Shown here piece by piece: positions 1 through 5,331 of a DNA stretch of 7,963 nucleotides (position 1 is its first letter; each line of letters opens with the position of its first letter). The stretch is from UBA2982 sp040081395. GTDB taxonomy: Bacteria > Gemmatimonadota > Gemmatimonadetes > Longimicrobiales > Gaopeijiaceae. The notes under the pieces were generated by a model. That model was not told the DNA's origin and made no database searches. It worked only from the letters and a program-made list of their open reading frames with translations. The stretch lies in contig JBEBGN010000146.1 in the NCBI GenBank assembly GCA_040081395.1, forward strand, positions 1-7,963, given 5' to 3'. Both the position numbers and the translations under genes were made by a program.

Positions 1-93
1 CACGCGGTCCTGGAGCTTCTGGGCGAGCAGGATCAGCCCGAACCCGGGTCCGCACCGCGGACAGGTGAGGCGGTCGGTGAGGAGGAAATGCAC
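1..93 (-). CDS. Partial CDS: N-terminus of a protein with a zinc-ribbon half-site (CPRC), runs off the left edge
   Basis: An uninterrupted frame of 31 codons begins at a GTG (93..91) and continues past the window edge. It starts VHFLLTDRLTCPRCGPGFG and continues with a hydrophobic stretch and a QKLQDR segment. The CPRCG pair looks like the first half of a Zn-ribbon of the kind found at the N-terminus of some Trm112-like or ribbon-plus-methyltransferase proteins; the second Cys pair would lie outside the window. The GTG lies 13 bases after the stop of the QueD-type gene on the same strand, so it would be the fifth gene of the pterin operon. No strong Shine-Dalgarno is visible before the GTG, so translation may depend on the upstream gene or begin elsewhere. 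The call rests on reading frame, position and the CPRC motif only; the full-length identity cannot be judged. Confidence 0.55.
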   Translation of the reverse strand, partial: MHFLLTDRLTCPRCGPGFGLILLAQKLQDRV

Positions 94-106
94 GGCGGGC
101 CGAGGG

Positions 107-586
107 TCAGCGGCGACCGCCGCCCGTGCCTCGGGGCCGCGCCACCTTCGTCGATCGATTCGACTTCGCGGATCGCGCCGACCGGACGGGACCCGTCTCC
201 GCGACTGGGCCGTACTGCGCCCACTGAGTGGGGGACTCCCACACACGCGCGTAGGCGAGTCCCGAGGCGGCGGGCTCCGGCAGTCGCGCCTTCAGCTGTT
301 CGAAGAAGTAGCGCGCCTGGTTCTCGGCGCTCGTCTCCACACCCTCGAACGCCGGCAGCTCGTTCAGGTTCTCGTGATCGAGTCCGTCCGCGAGCGCCTT
401 GAGCGCGGACTTCAGGTCGACGAAGTCGAACGCGATACCCGAGTCGTCGAGTTCGGTGAGCTGGACGGCGGCCTCGACGACATACCGGTGACCGTGCAGC
501 TTCGCGCACTTCCCGGCGTAGTTCCGCAGATAGTGCGCTGCGTCGTAGTGGGCCTGAGCGCAGACGGTGAAGGCGTATCGGGTCAT
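107..586 (-). CDS. 6-carboxytetrahydropterin synthase-like (QueD-type) PTPS superfamily enzyme
   Basis: 159 residues. Zinc ligands are His18 (in YDAAHYL), His31 and His33 (in CAKLHGHRY). The catalytic Cys27 is spaced Cys-x3-His-Gly-His as in E. coli QueD, unlike the Cys-x5 spacing of its paralogue at 1907-2326. Asp70-His71 (LDHENLNE) and Glu117 (VWES) complete the expected active site. QueD turns dihydroneopterin triphosphate into 6-carboxy-tetrahydropterin, the first queuosine intermediate; QueD enzymes can also act on 6-pyruvoyl-tetrahydropterin or sepiapterin. The ATG overlaps the stop of the SDR gene by four bases (ATGA), so it belongs to the same operon. A longer frame with ten more residues is possible but would lie inside the SDR gene. 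No queC, queE or queF is seen, so a role in queuosine is not proven. Residues about 128-159 form an Arg/Lys/Ser-rich tail not typical of QueD. Confidence 0.88.
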   Translation of the reverse strand: MTRYAFTVCAQAHYDAAHYLRNYAGKCAKLHGHRYVVEAAVQLTELDDSGIAFDFVDLKSALKALADGLDHENLNELPAFEGVETSAENQARYFFEQLKARLPEPAASGLAYARVWESPTQWAQYGPVAETGPVRSARSAKSNRSTKVARPRGTGGGRR

Positions 587-1299
587 GCCCGTTCGATCTG
601 AAAGAGTGGAATGCACACGTCCGCGGGGCGGGTGGCCACGAACAGCACCGCCTGCGCTACGTCGTCGGACCGCAACATATCCTTGCGGTTCGGGAGCCTC
701 GGATTCGAGTCGGGGTCGAGGGCGTCCCAGATGGGCGTATCGGTCGACGCAGGTTCGAGCAGCGTGGCACGCACGCCGCTCCCTCTCAGTTCCTCGACCA
801 GCACCTCGTGGTAGCCTCGGAGCCCGAACTTGGACGCGGAGTAAGCACCGTTGCCGCGATAAGCCTTCCGTCCCGCGACCGAACCGACGTTCACGATCAG
901 GCCCGATTTCCGCTCCAGCATCGACGGAAGCAGCGCCCGGTTCACGAGGAATGTGCCGCGGAGGTTCACGCCGATCATCCGGTCGAAGCTCGCCACGGAC
1001 TCCTCAGCGCTCGGCGCGATGTCAAAAACGCCCGCCGAGTTCACCACGAGGTCCGGCGCGCCGCCCAGGGACTCCACCATTCCATCGAGCGCCTCCCAGG
1101 TGGCCGCATCGTCCGTGACATCCGCGACGAGGGCCTCGCCCCCCACTTCAGCTGCCAGCGAGCGCAAATCGGCCGCCGATCGGCCCAGGCACCATACGCG
1201 CGCGCCGGCGTCGGCCAACGTCTCGACTACGCAGCGTCCGATCCCTCGACTCGCACCAGTCACGAGCGCGGTGCGTCCGACGAGCGCGCTTTCGCTCAT
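583..1299 (-). CDS. Short-chain dehydrogenase/reductase (SDR), candidate pterin reductase
   Basis: 238 residues, the normal length of a classical SDR. The cofactor motif TGASRGIG is at residues 14-21, the NNAG-like motif is NSAG at 87-90, and the catalytic tetrad is Asn112, Ser140 (NVGSVAG), Tyr153 and Lys157 (YSASK). Arg40 after the second beta strand (CLGRS) suggests NADP(H). The ATG overlaps the end of folE by four bases, and its own stop overlaps the next gene in the same way. The frame stays open upstream into folE, but the SDR fold begins at this Met. Sequence alone makes it a generic FabG-like reductase. The position between GTP cyclohydrolase I and two PTPS-family genes suggests that it reduces a pterin side chain (sepiapterin-reductase-like) or a dihydropterin ring (FolM/PTR1-like). 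This role is inferred from context; other substrates remain possible. Confidence 0.88.
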   Translation of the reverse strand: MSESALVGRTALVTGASRGIGRCVVETLADAGARVWCLGRSAADLRSLAAEVGGEALVADVTDDAATWEALDGMVESLGGAPDLVVNSAGVFDIAPSAEESVASFDRMIGVNLRGTFLVNRALLPSMLERKSGLIVNVGSVAGRKAYRGNGAYSASKFGLRGYHEVLVEELRGSGVRATLLEPASTDTPIWDALDPDSNPRLPNRKDMLRSDDVAQAVLFVATRPADVCIPLFQIERA

Positions 1300-1904
1300 G
1301 ACAGCGGCCGGTGCGCGCTCGTCGTGAGGCGGAGGAACTCGTCGCGCGTGCGCTGATCGTCCAAGAACACCCCGCGCATAGCCGACGTGATGGTCTTGGA
1401 GTTCTGCTTCTCGACCCCACGCATCATCATGCACAGGTGGTGAGCCTCCACGACCACCGCGACCCCCTGGGGCTGCGTCGTATCCCAGAGCGCCTGCGCG
1501 ACCTGCTCGGTGAGGCGCTCCTGCACCTGGAAGCGGCGCGCGTACACCTCGACCAATCGCGCCAGCTTCGAGAGTCCGACGATGCGCCCATTGGGCACAT
1601 AGGCCACGTGGGCCTTGCCGAAGAACGGGAGCAGGTGGTGCTCGCACATCGAGTAGACCTCGATGTCCTTCACGAGCACCATGTTCCGGTGTGACTCCTC
1701 GAAGAGCGCGTCGTGGAGCACCACGTCCGGCTTCTCGGCGTACCCTTTGGTCAGGAATGCCATCGACTCCGCCACCCGCTCGGGCGTCTTCTTCATGCCC
1801 TCGCGATCCGGGTCGTCACCCAGACGCCGAATCATCTCCGCCACCAGGTCGGGGAATGGAACGCCCGACAGGTCCGCCGTCTTGGGCGCAGCTTGCTTGC
1901 TCAT
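1296..1904 (-). CDS. folE: GTP cyclohydrolase I (type IA, zinc-dependent)
   Basis: 202 residues from the chosen ATG. FolE hydrolyses GTP to 7,8-dihydroneopterin triphosphate, the entry step to folate, biopterin and 7-deazaguanine compounds; it acts as a cytosolic decamer. Zinc ligands Cys87 and His90 (SMCEHH) and Cys158 (HHLCMMMRG) match E. coli Cys110, His113 and Cys181; His89 and His156 match catalytic His112 and His179. The QSKT-like segment is QNSKT at 167-171. Two in-frame ATGs exist, at 1910 and 1904. The first overlaps the upstream stop as ATGA but lies directly against AGGGAGG; the second is six bases from that Shine-Dalgarno and is preferred here. The gene is followed by an ATGA overlap with the SDR. 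Its presence in a pterin operon rather than with folB, folK or folP points to a dedicated copy. Confidence 0.96.
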   Translation of the reverse strand: MSKQAAPKTADLSGVPFPDLVAEMIRRLGDDPDREGMKKTPERVAESMAFLTKGYAEKPDVVLHDALFEESHRNMVLVKDIEVYSMCEHHLLPFFGKAHVAYVPNGRIVGLSKLARLVEVYARRFQVQERLTEQVAQALWDTTQPQGVAVVVEAHHLCMMMRGVEKQNSKTITSAMRGVFLDDQRTRDEFLRLTTSAHRPLS

Positions 1905-1906
1905 CG

Positions 1907-2326
1907 TCATCCTCCCTGCGGGCCTGTGTACTCGACCCAGTTCCGAGGCGTCTCGCGCAACAGGACCTTCGCCAACCGCACGCCCTTCGGCAGCTCATCC
2001 GCCAAGCGGCCCCAGATCGCAACCGCGACGTTCTCCGTGGAAGGGTTGATCCCCTCCAGCCACGCGACCTCGGTGTTCAAGTTCTTGTGATCGACGTCGT
2101 GGAGCACGCGTCGCTCGACCAGCTCCTTCAAGCGCTTGAGGTCCATCACAAAGCCCGTCTCCGGATCGAGGGGGCCCTCGACGCTCACATCGAGCTCGTA
2201 GTTGTGTCCGTGCCAGTTGGGGTTGGCGCAGTCGCCGAATACGTCACGGTTGCGCTCGTCGGACCAGTCCGAGCGGAACAGGCGATGAGCGGCGCTGAAG
2301 TGCACCCGCCGCGTGGCTCGGACCAT
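1907..2326 (-). CDS. 6-pyruvoyl-tetrahydropterin synthase (PTPS-type)
   Basis: 139 residues, first gene of the pterin operon. It resembles animal PTPS more than QueD. Zinc ligands are His14 (FSAAHRL), His39 and His41; catalytic Cys33 lies in CANPNWHGHNY, the Cys-x5-His-Gly-His spacing of rat PTPS (Cys42, His48, His50). Asp79-His80 (DHKNLN), Glu98 (STENVAVAIW) and Glu125 (RETP) fit rat Asp88, His89, Glu107 and Glu133. Such enzymes eliminate triphosphate from dihydroneopterin triphosphate to give 6-pyruvoyl-tetrahydropterin, the precursor of tetrahydrobiopterin. The start MVRATRRVHFSAAHR matches the family N-terminus; upstream codons to 2422 look non-family. The Shine-Dalgarno before 2326 is weak. 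The stop overlaps the first folE ATG. A 6-carboxy-tetrahydropterin activity cannot be excluded, since pipelines often label both types QueD. Confidence 0.92.
   Translation of the reverse strand: MVRATRRVHFSAAHRLFRSDWSDERNRDVFGDCANPNWHGHNYELDVSVEGPLDPETGFVMDLKRLKELVERRVLHDVDHKNLNTEVAWLEGINPSTENVAVAIWGRLADELPKGVRLAKVLLRETPRNWVEYTGPQGG
1911..1917 (-). promoter_or_regulatory. Ribosome binding site of folE (AGGGAGG)
   Basis: On the minus strand AGGGAGG directly touches the ATG at 1910 and is six bases from the ATG at 1904. A ribosome normally needs several bases of spacing, so this site favours the downstream start. The site lies inside the last codons of the upstream PTPS gene. Confidence 0.7.
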
Positions 2327-2378
2327 GGATCCAGACCCGGCAGAAAACACGAACGTGTGGGCGAAGAGAAAGGCCGAT

Positions 2379-2403
2379 GCCCGGGCCACCGAGGTGGCCG
2401 GGC
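2379..2403 (-). repeat. Hairpin-forming inverted repeat in the leader of the pterin operon
   Basis: A perfect seven-base-pair stem, GGCCACC with GGTGGCC, encloses only two unpaired bases, and GCCCG outside it pairs further across a one-base bulge. It ends about 53 bases upstream of the PTPS start on the minus strand. If transcription begins further upstream, it would form a stable leader hairpin; without a T-run it is not a complete terminator. Confidence 0.5.
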
Positions 2404-2538
2404 ACCGGCCCGCAAAACACATCGGAGGGGATTATTGAAGCCCGGGAGTAACGGAAGGTGACCTCCCCGAGCCCTGTCGCTTTCCCCTCGAGGGGGCCTA
2501 GCGTCGTTCCCAGGAGTCAGTCCCGGCTTCGGTACGTT

Positions 2539-2555
2539 GGCTCAATAAGTGAGCC
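2539..2555. repeat. 17-base inverted repeat GGCTCAATAAGTGAGCC, candidate operator
   Basis: Six-base arms GGCTCA and TGAGCC are perfect and flank the AT-rich centre ATAAG. It lies 195 bases before the His-rich protein gene and 20 bases before a TATAGG that could be a -10. The arm and centre layout suits a dimeric repressor, and a metal regulator would make sense for the downstream genes, but the sequence does not match a Zur or Fur box known to me. Confidence 0.4.
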
Positions 2556-2621
2556 CTCCGACGTGCAAGGCGAATATAGGGAGATGGCGACGACAGGAAC
2601 AACCCGCACATGCGGCTCTAC

Positions 2622-2638
2622 GCCATCGAGCCGATGGC
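2622..2638. repeat. 17-base inverted repeat GCCATCGAGCCGATGGC
   Basis: Seven-base arms are perfect with a three-base AGC centre. It lies 113 bases upstream of the His-rich protein start and would form a short tight hairpin if transcribed. It may be an operator, a leader hairpin or chance; it shares only its total length with the repeat at 2539-2555. Confidence 0.35.
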
Positions 2639-2750
2639 CCCGCGGATGTGCACGGCCGACCAGGGCACACCATATTCGAGCCAGGGTAATCCTAGAGACC
2701 GTCCGCCGCCGACGGGACGCACGGGGCTTGCACCAAGAGATCGAATCCTG

Positions 2751-3083
2751 ATGACGCACTCAGAATCACGCACGCGGAGGCCCTTCGGCTTGCTGCTGTG
2801 CGCCTTGATTCTGGGCACGAACCTCGCGGAGCCCCTCCTCGAGCGGGGCGGATTCCTCGCCCACGCGGCCATCGAGAGCGAGCACGATCCCGCAACGTGC
2901 GCGCACCCCCACGACCACCGCATCTGCACCCAGGTCGGCGCGAACCTCTCGCTTGGGTCCAGGACGCACGATCACCGTGTGGCCCACGTGTTCGTGGACG
3001 CCCTGCCTGCGTCCGTCCAACTCGCCGCGAGCGACCGGCCCCTGCGCGAAGGGCCGCCGTCCCGGGCACCTCCGCAAGCCTGA
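2751..3083 (+). CDS. Small exported His/Cys-rich protein, candidate periplasmic metal binder
   Basis: 110 residues. An N-terminal basic stretch (RTRR, 7-10) is followed by a hydrophobic helix of about residues 11-26 (PFGLLLCALILG), consistent with a signal peptide or single membrane anchor. The exported part is rich in metal-ligand residues: the cluster CAHPHDHRIC (Cys50, His52, His54, His56, Cys59) and a second group His73, His75 and His79 (THDHRVAH). The C-terminus is Pro/Arg-rich and probably disordered. I do not recognise a named family. As the first gene of the zinc-uptake cluster it could buffer or hand over zinc, or act as a sensor, but this is inferred from composition and position. 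The ATG has only a weak AAGAGA about ten bases upstream; a start further upstream is possible but the extension has no protein-like character. A GC hairpin follows the stop. Confidence 0.65.
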   Translation: MTHSESRTRRPFGLLLCALILGTNLAEPLLERGGFLAHAAIESEHDPATCAHPHDHRICTQVGANLSLGSRTHDHRVAHVFVDALPASVQLAASDRPLREGPPSRAPPQA

Positions 3084-3090
3084 CGATCGA

Positions 3091-3107
3091 CGCCCCTTCG
3101 CGGGGCG
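3091..3107 (+). repeat. GC-rich hairpin CGCCCC-TTCGC-GGGGCG between the His-rich gene and the barrel gene
   Basis: Six-base-pair perfect stem with a five-base loop, starting eight bases after the stop and followed by a pyrimidine-rich but not pure-T stretch (CCTCTTTCCTC). It could be a weak terminator or an RNA-stability element that lowers expression of the downstream barrel and transporter genes relative to the small gene. Confidence 0.4.
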
Positions 3108-3161
3108 CCTCTTTCCTCGCGACCCCAACCGGGGCCGCGTTCCATCGTCATCCAAATATGC

Positions 3162-3166
3162 GGAAG
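3162..3166 (+). promoter_or_regulatory. Ribosome binding site (GGAAG) deciding the GTG start of the outer-membrane barrel gene
   Basis: GGAAG lies five bases before the GTG at 3172. The nearest ATG (3158) is out of frame, so this site and the signal peptide that follows decide the start. Confidence 0.65.
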
Positions 3167-3171
3167 CTCAC

Positions 3172-4386
3172 GTGTCCCCCACGACATTTCGTCGCACCCG
3201 GCGGTTCGTCGCAGCGGTCCTTACCGCCCCAGCCCTCCTTCTGCCCGCTGCCCTGGTCGCCCAGGCGCCCGGCGGCAACACCTTCATGAACATCGGCTTC
3301 GTCGGCATCGCAGACGCCGGCTGGTCGACCGAAGCCGACGTCGGGTCCTTGCTCCCGGGGGATCACGACCCTCGCGTGCGCGGCTTCACCATCCCGAACG
3401 TCGAGCTCACCCTGAACGGTGCCGTCGACCCGTACTTCCAGGGCTTCGCCAACCTCATGTACAAGCTGGACGACGAGGGCGAAACCGGAGTCGAGCTGGA
3501 GGAGGTCTACTTCCTCACGACCTCGCTGCCAGGCAATCTGCAGTTGAAAGGCGGCCAGTTCTTCGTCGAGTTCGGACGTCAGAACACGCAGCACCCGCAC
3601 TCCTGGGCCTTCGTGGACGTGCCCCTGATGCTGGGAACGACCTTCGGTCCCGATGGCCTACGCAGCCAAGGCGCACGGCTGTCGTGGCTGGCCCCCACCC
3701 CTTGGTACACGGAGGCGCTGGTCACCGTCGTGAACAGCGCGGGAGAGACCGCCTTCAGCTTCCAGTCCCCGGAGTCCCCGGAGATTCACGGGGGCGAGGC
3801 CCGCGACCGCACCGTCGAGAATGCGGGCGACCTGCTCGTCGTGCCGCGACTCACGACCTCTCTCGACCTCACGTCTACACAGACCGTCGTGGTGGGTGTG
3901 TCGGCCGCGATCGGACCGAACAGCTCGGGTGACGACGCTGACACGCGCATTCTCGGCGCCGACCTGTACTGGAAGTGGAAGTCCCTGACGGCGCTTCAGG
4001 GCTTCCCCTTCGTGTCCTTCCAGGCGGAGGCGTTGGCACGTCGCTACGAGGCGGTTGATCGCCTCTCCGCCGACGATCCCCTGGTTTCACTCCCCGGCGA
4101 GACGCTCACGGACCGCGGAGGCTACGCCGAAATCCTCTGGGGTATCAAGCCGCGCTGGGTGGTCGGCACGCGGGCTGACCTCGTGGACGGGGAGGCCGGA
4201 GCTTTCGCCTCGGCTCTACGCTCGGATCGCCACCGGATTTCGCCGAGCGTGACCTGGTATCCGAGCGAGTACTCCAGGATCCGCGCGCAATACAACCTCG
4301 ACCACCGCGATGGACTGGGTTACGACCACTCGCTGTGGGTACAGGTCGAGTTCATCCTGGGCGCCCATGCGGCGCACCGCTTCTAG
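3172..4386 (+). CDS. Outer-membrane beta-barrel protein associated with zinc uptake
   Basis: 404 residues from the GTG. A signal peptide is clear: Arg-rich n-region (FRRTRRF), hydrophobic core to about residue 28, and probable cleavage after Ala30 (ALVA before QAPGG). The rest alternates short polar and aromatic strands, and the last residue is Phe (AHRF), as expected for BAM-assembled barrels. Segments VELEEVYF (107-114), LKGGQFFVEFGRQNTQHPHSWAFVD (125-149, with the HPH motif) and ARLSWLAPTP resemble barrels commonly found next to zinc ABC transporters, which databases sometimes call zinc-regulated TonB-dependent receptors. No TonB box or plug domain is seen and 404 residues is too short for one, so a passive channel is more likely. 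The gene ends 19 bases before the ZnuA-type gene, probably one transcript. Zinc as substrate is inferred from context and resemblance. Confidence 0.85.
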   Translation: MSPTTFRRTRRFVAAVLTAPALLLPAALVAQAPGGNTFMNIGFVGIADAGWSTEADVGSLLPGDHDPRVRGFTIPNVELTLNGAVDPYFQGFANLMYKLDDEGETGVELEEVYFLTTSLPGNLQLKGGQFFVEFGRQNTQHPHSWAFVDVPLMLGTTFGPDGLRSQGARLSWLAPTPWYTEALVTVVNSAGETAFSFQSPESPEIHGGEARDRTVENAGDLLVVPRLTTSLDLTSTQTVVVGVSAAIGPNSSGDDADTRILGADLYWKWKSLTALQGFPFVSFQAEALARRYEAVDRLSADDPLVSLPGETLTDRGGYAEILWGIKPRWVVGTRADLVDGEAGAFASALRSDRHRISPSVTWYPSEYSRIRAQYNLDHRDGLGYDHSLWVQVEFILGAHAAHRF

Positions 4387-4390
4387 GGCC

Positions 4391-4397
4391 GGGGGAG
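4391..4397 (+). promoter_or_regulatory. Ribosome binding site (GGGGGAG) of the znuA-type gene
   Basis: GGGGGAG is eight bases before the ATG at 4406 and is followed at once by a clear signal peptide, which fixes this start over an upstream in-frame ATG at 4310 inside the barrel gene. Confidence 0.7.
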
Positions 4398-4405
4398 ACA
4401 CTTCC

Positions 4406-5329
4406 ATGAGAATTCGCACCGCATTGCTCGGGTCCCTGCTGTGGGTCGGCGCGTGGGCCGCAGCGACCCCGCTCGCTGCCCAGATTCGTGTAGTTGCCAC
4501 GACCCCAGACCTGGGTGCGCTCGCCCGCGAGATCGGTGGACCCGCGCTGGAGATCACCGTCCTGGCCAAGCCGACCGAGGACCCGCATTTCGTGGACGCC
4601 AGGCCGAGCTTGGTCGTCAGCCTCAACCGCGCCGACGTGCTGATCGAGGGGGGCGCCGAACTGGAGATCGGGTGGCTCCCCGCCCTCCTCCAAAGCGTGC
4701 GCAACACGAAGATCGCGTCCGGGGCGCCGGGCCGTGTCTCGGCTTCCGTCGGCGTCACGATGCTCGAGGTGCCCACCTCGCTCGACCGCTCGCGCGGCGA
4801 CGTGCACGCCATGGGCAATCCGCACTTCATGCTGGATCCGGTCAACGTGAAGATCATCGCTGCCCAGATCGCCGATCGGTTGGCGCGCGTCGACCCGCCC
4901 TCGGCGGCGTCCTATGCAGCCAACCTTCAGCGCTTCAACGAGCGTATCGACAGCAAGCTGGCCGAGTGGCAGGGTCAGCTGGCGCCGTATCGCGGAGCGA
5001 GGATCGTCACCTACCACCGCGACTTCGTGTATCTGGCGCAACGCTTCGGCCTGACCGTGGCCGCGACGCTCGAGGAGCGCCCCGGCATCGCGCCCTCACC
5101 CGCGCACTTGGCGCAGGTCATCAGCACGATGCGGGACCAGGGCGCGCGGGTCATCCTGGTGCAGCCGTACCAGAACCGCAGGACCGCGGAGACCGTCGCT
5201 CGGCAGACCGACGCGACCGTGCTCGATATGCCGCAGCAACCCGGTGTGGTGCCGAACACCGATACCTACTTCACCCTCATGGACTACCTGGTCGGAACGT
5301 TGGCCAGGGCCCTCGGGCCGGCGAGGTGA
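4406..5329 (+). CDS. znuA: Zinc-type ABC transporter substrate-binding protein (cluster 9, ZnuA-like)
   Basis: 307 residues. A signal peptide (RIRTALLGSLLWVGAWAAATPLAA) likely ends at Ala25; no lipobox Cys is present, so the mature protein should be free in the periplasm. Predicted metal ligands are His61 (EDPHFVD), His140 (GNPHFMLDP), His204 (TYHRDF) and Asp286 (NTDTYF). Three His plus Asp resembles zinc-binding ZnuA and TroA, whereas manganese proteins such as PsaA have Glu at the third position. The His-rich loop of E. coli ZnuA is absent, and only His134 lies nearby; the separate His-rich protein at 2751-3083 may fill that part, which is a guess. The long helix before the linker (DPPSAASYAANLQRFNERIDS) is typical. 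Its stop overlaps a possible GTG start of the permease gene. Manganese or other divalent metal transport is the main alternative. Confidence 0.92.
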   Translation: MRIRTALLGSLLWVGAWAAATPLAAQIRVVATTPDLGALAREIGGPALEITVLAKPTEDPHFVDARPSLVVSLNRADVLIEGGAELEIGWLPALLQSVRNTKIASGAPGRVSASVGVTMLEVPTSLDRSRGDVHAMGNPHFMLDPVNVKIIAAQIADRLARVDPPSAASYAANLQRFNERIDSKLAEWQGQLAPYRGARIVTYHRDFVYLAQRFGLTVAATLEERPGIAPSPAHLAQVISTMRDQGARVILVQPYQNRRTAETVARQTDATVLDMPQQPGVVPNTDTYFTLMDYLVGTLARALGPAR

Positions 5330-5331
5330 CC

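Larger units (their letters stand above)
2327..2750. other. Divergent intergenic region (424 bases) between the pterin operon and the metal-uptake cluster
   Basis: No convincing gene is seen on either strand; frames here lack a start context or recognisable protein character. The region must hold the promoters of both divergent units. Candidate but weak elements are an AATAAT on the minus strand (2436..2431) with no matching -35, and a TATAGG on the plus strand (2575-2580) with no matching -35. It holds several inverted repeats: an interrupted one at 2379-2403, the 12-base palindrome CCCCTCGAGGGG at 2484-2495, and two 17-base ones at 2539-2555 and 2622-2638. No classical Zur, Fur or MntR box was recognised, and no riboswitch class was recognised. 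Confidence 0.6.

Noticed and set aside
33..509. Long minus-strand frame over the QueD-type gene
   Set aside because: Arg/Ala/Gly-rich shadow in another frame of a gene with full family motifs.
1691..2461. 256-codon plus-strand frame across folE and PTPS
   Set aside because: Antisense shadow of two well-supported minus-strand genes; composition is Arg/Pro-rich without domains.
2640..2750. tRNA-like segment (GATCGAATCCTG resembling a T-arm)
   Set aside because: No matching acceptor stem, anticodon arm or D-arm could be folded around it.
2327..2750. Zur, Fur or MntR box, or a known riboswitch, in the divergent spacer
   Set aside because: None of the consensus palindromes or aptamer cores I know could be matched; only unassigned inverted repeats are present.
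4441..5325. Upstream part of the permease frame, as a possible fusion
   Set aside because: It is the out-of-frame reading of the znuA gene; membrane segments and permease motifs begin only after 5326.
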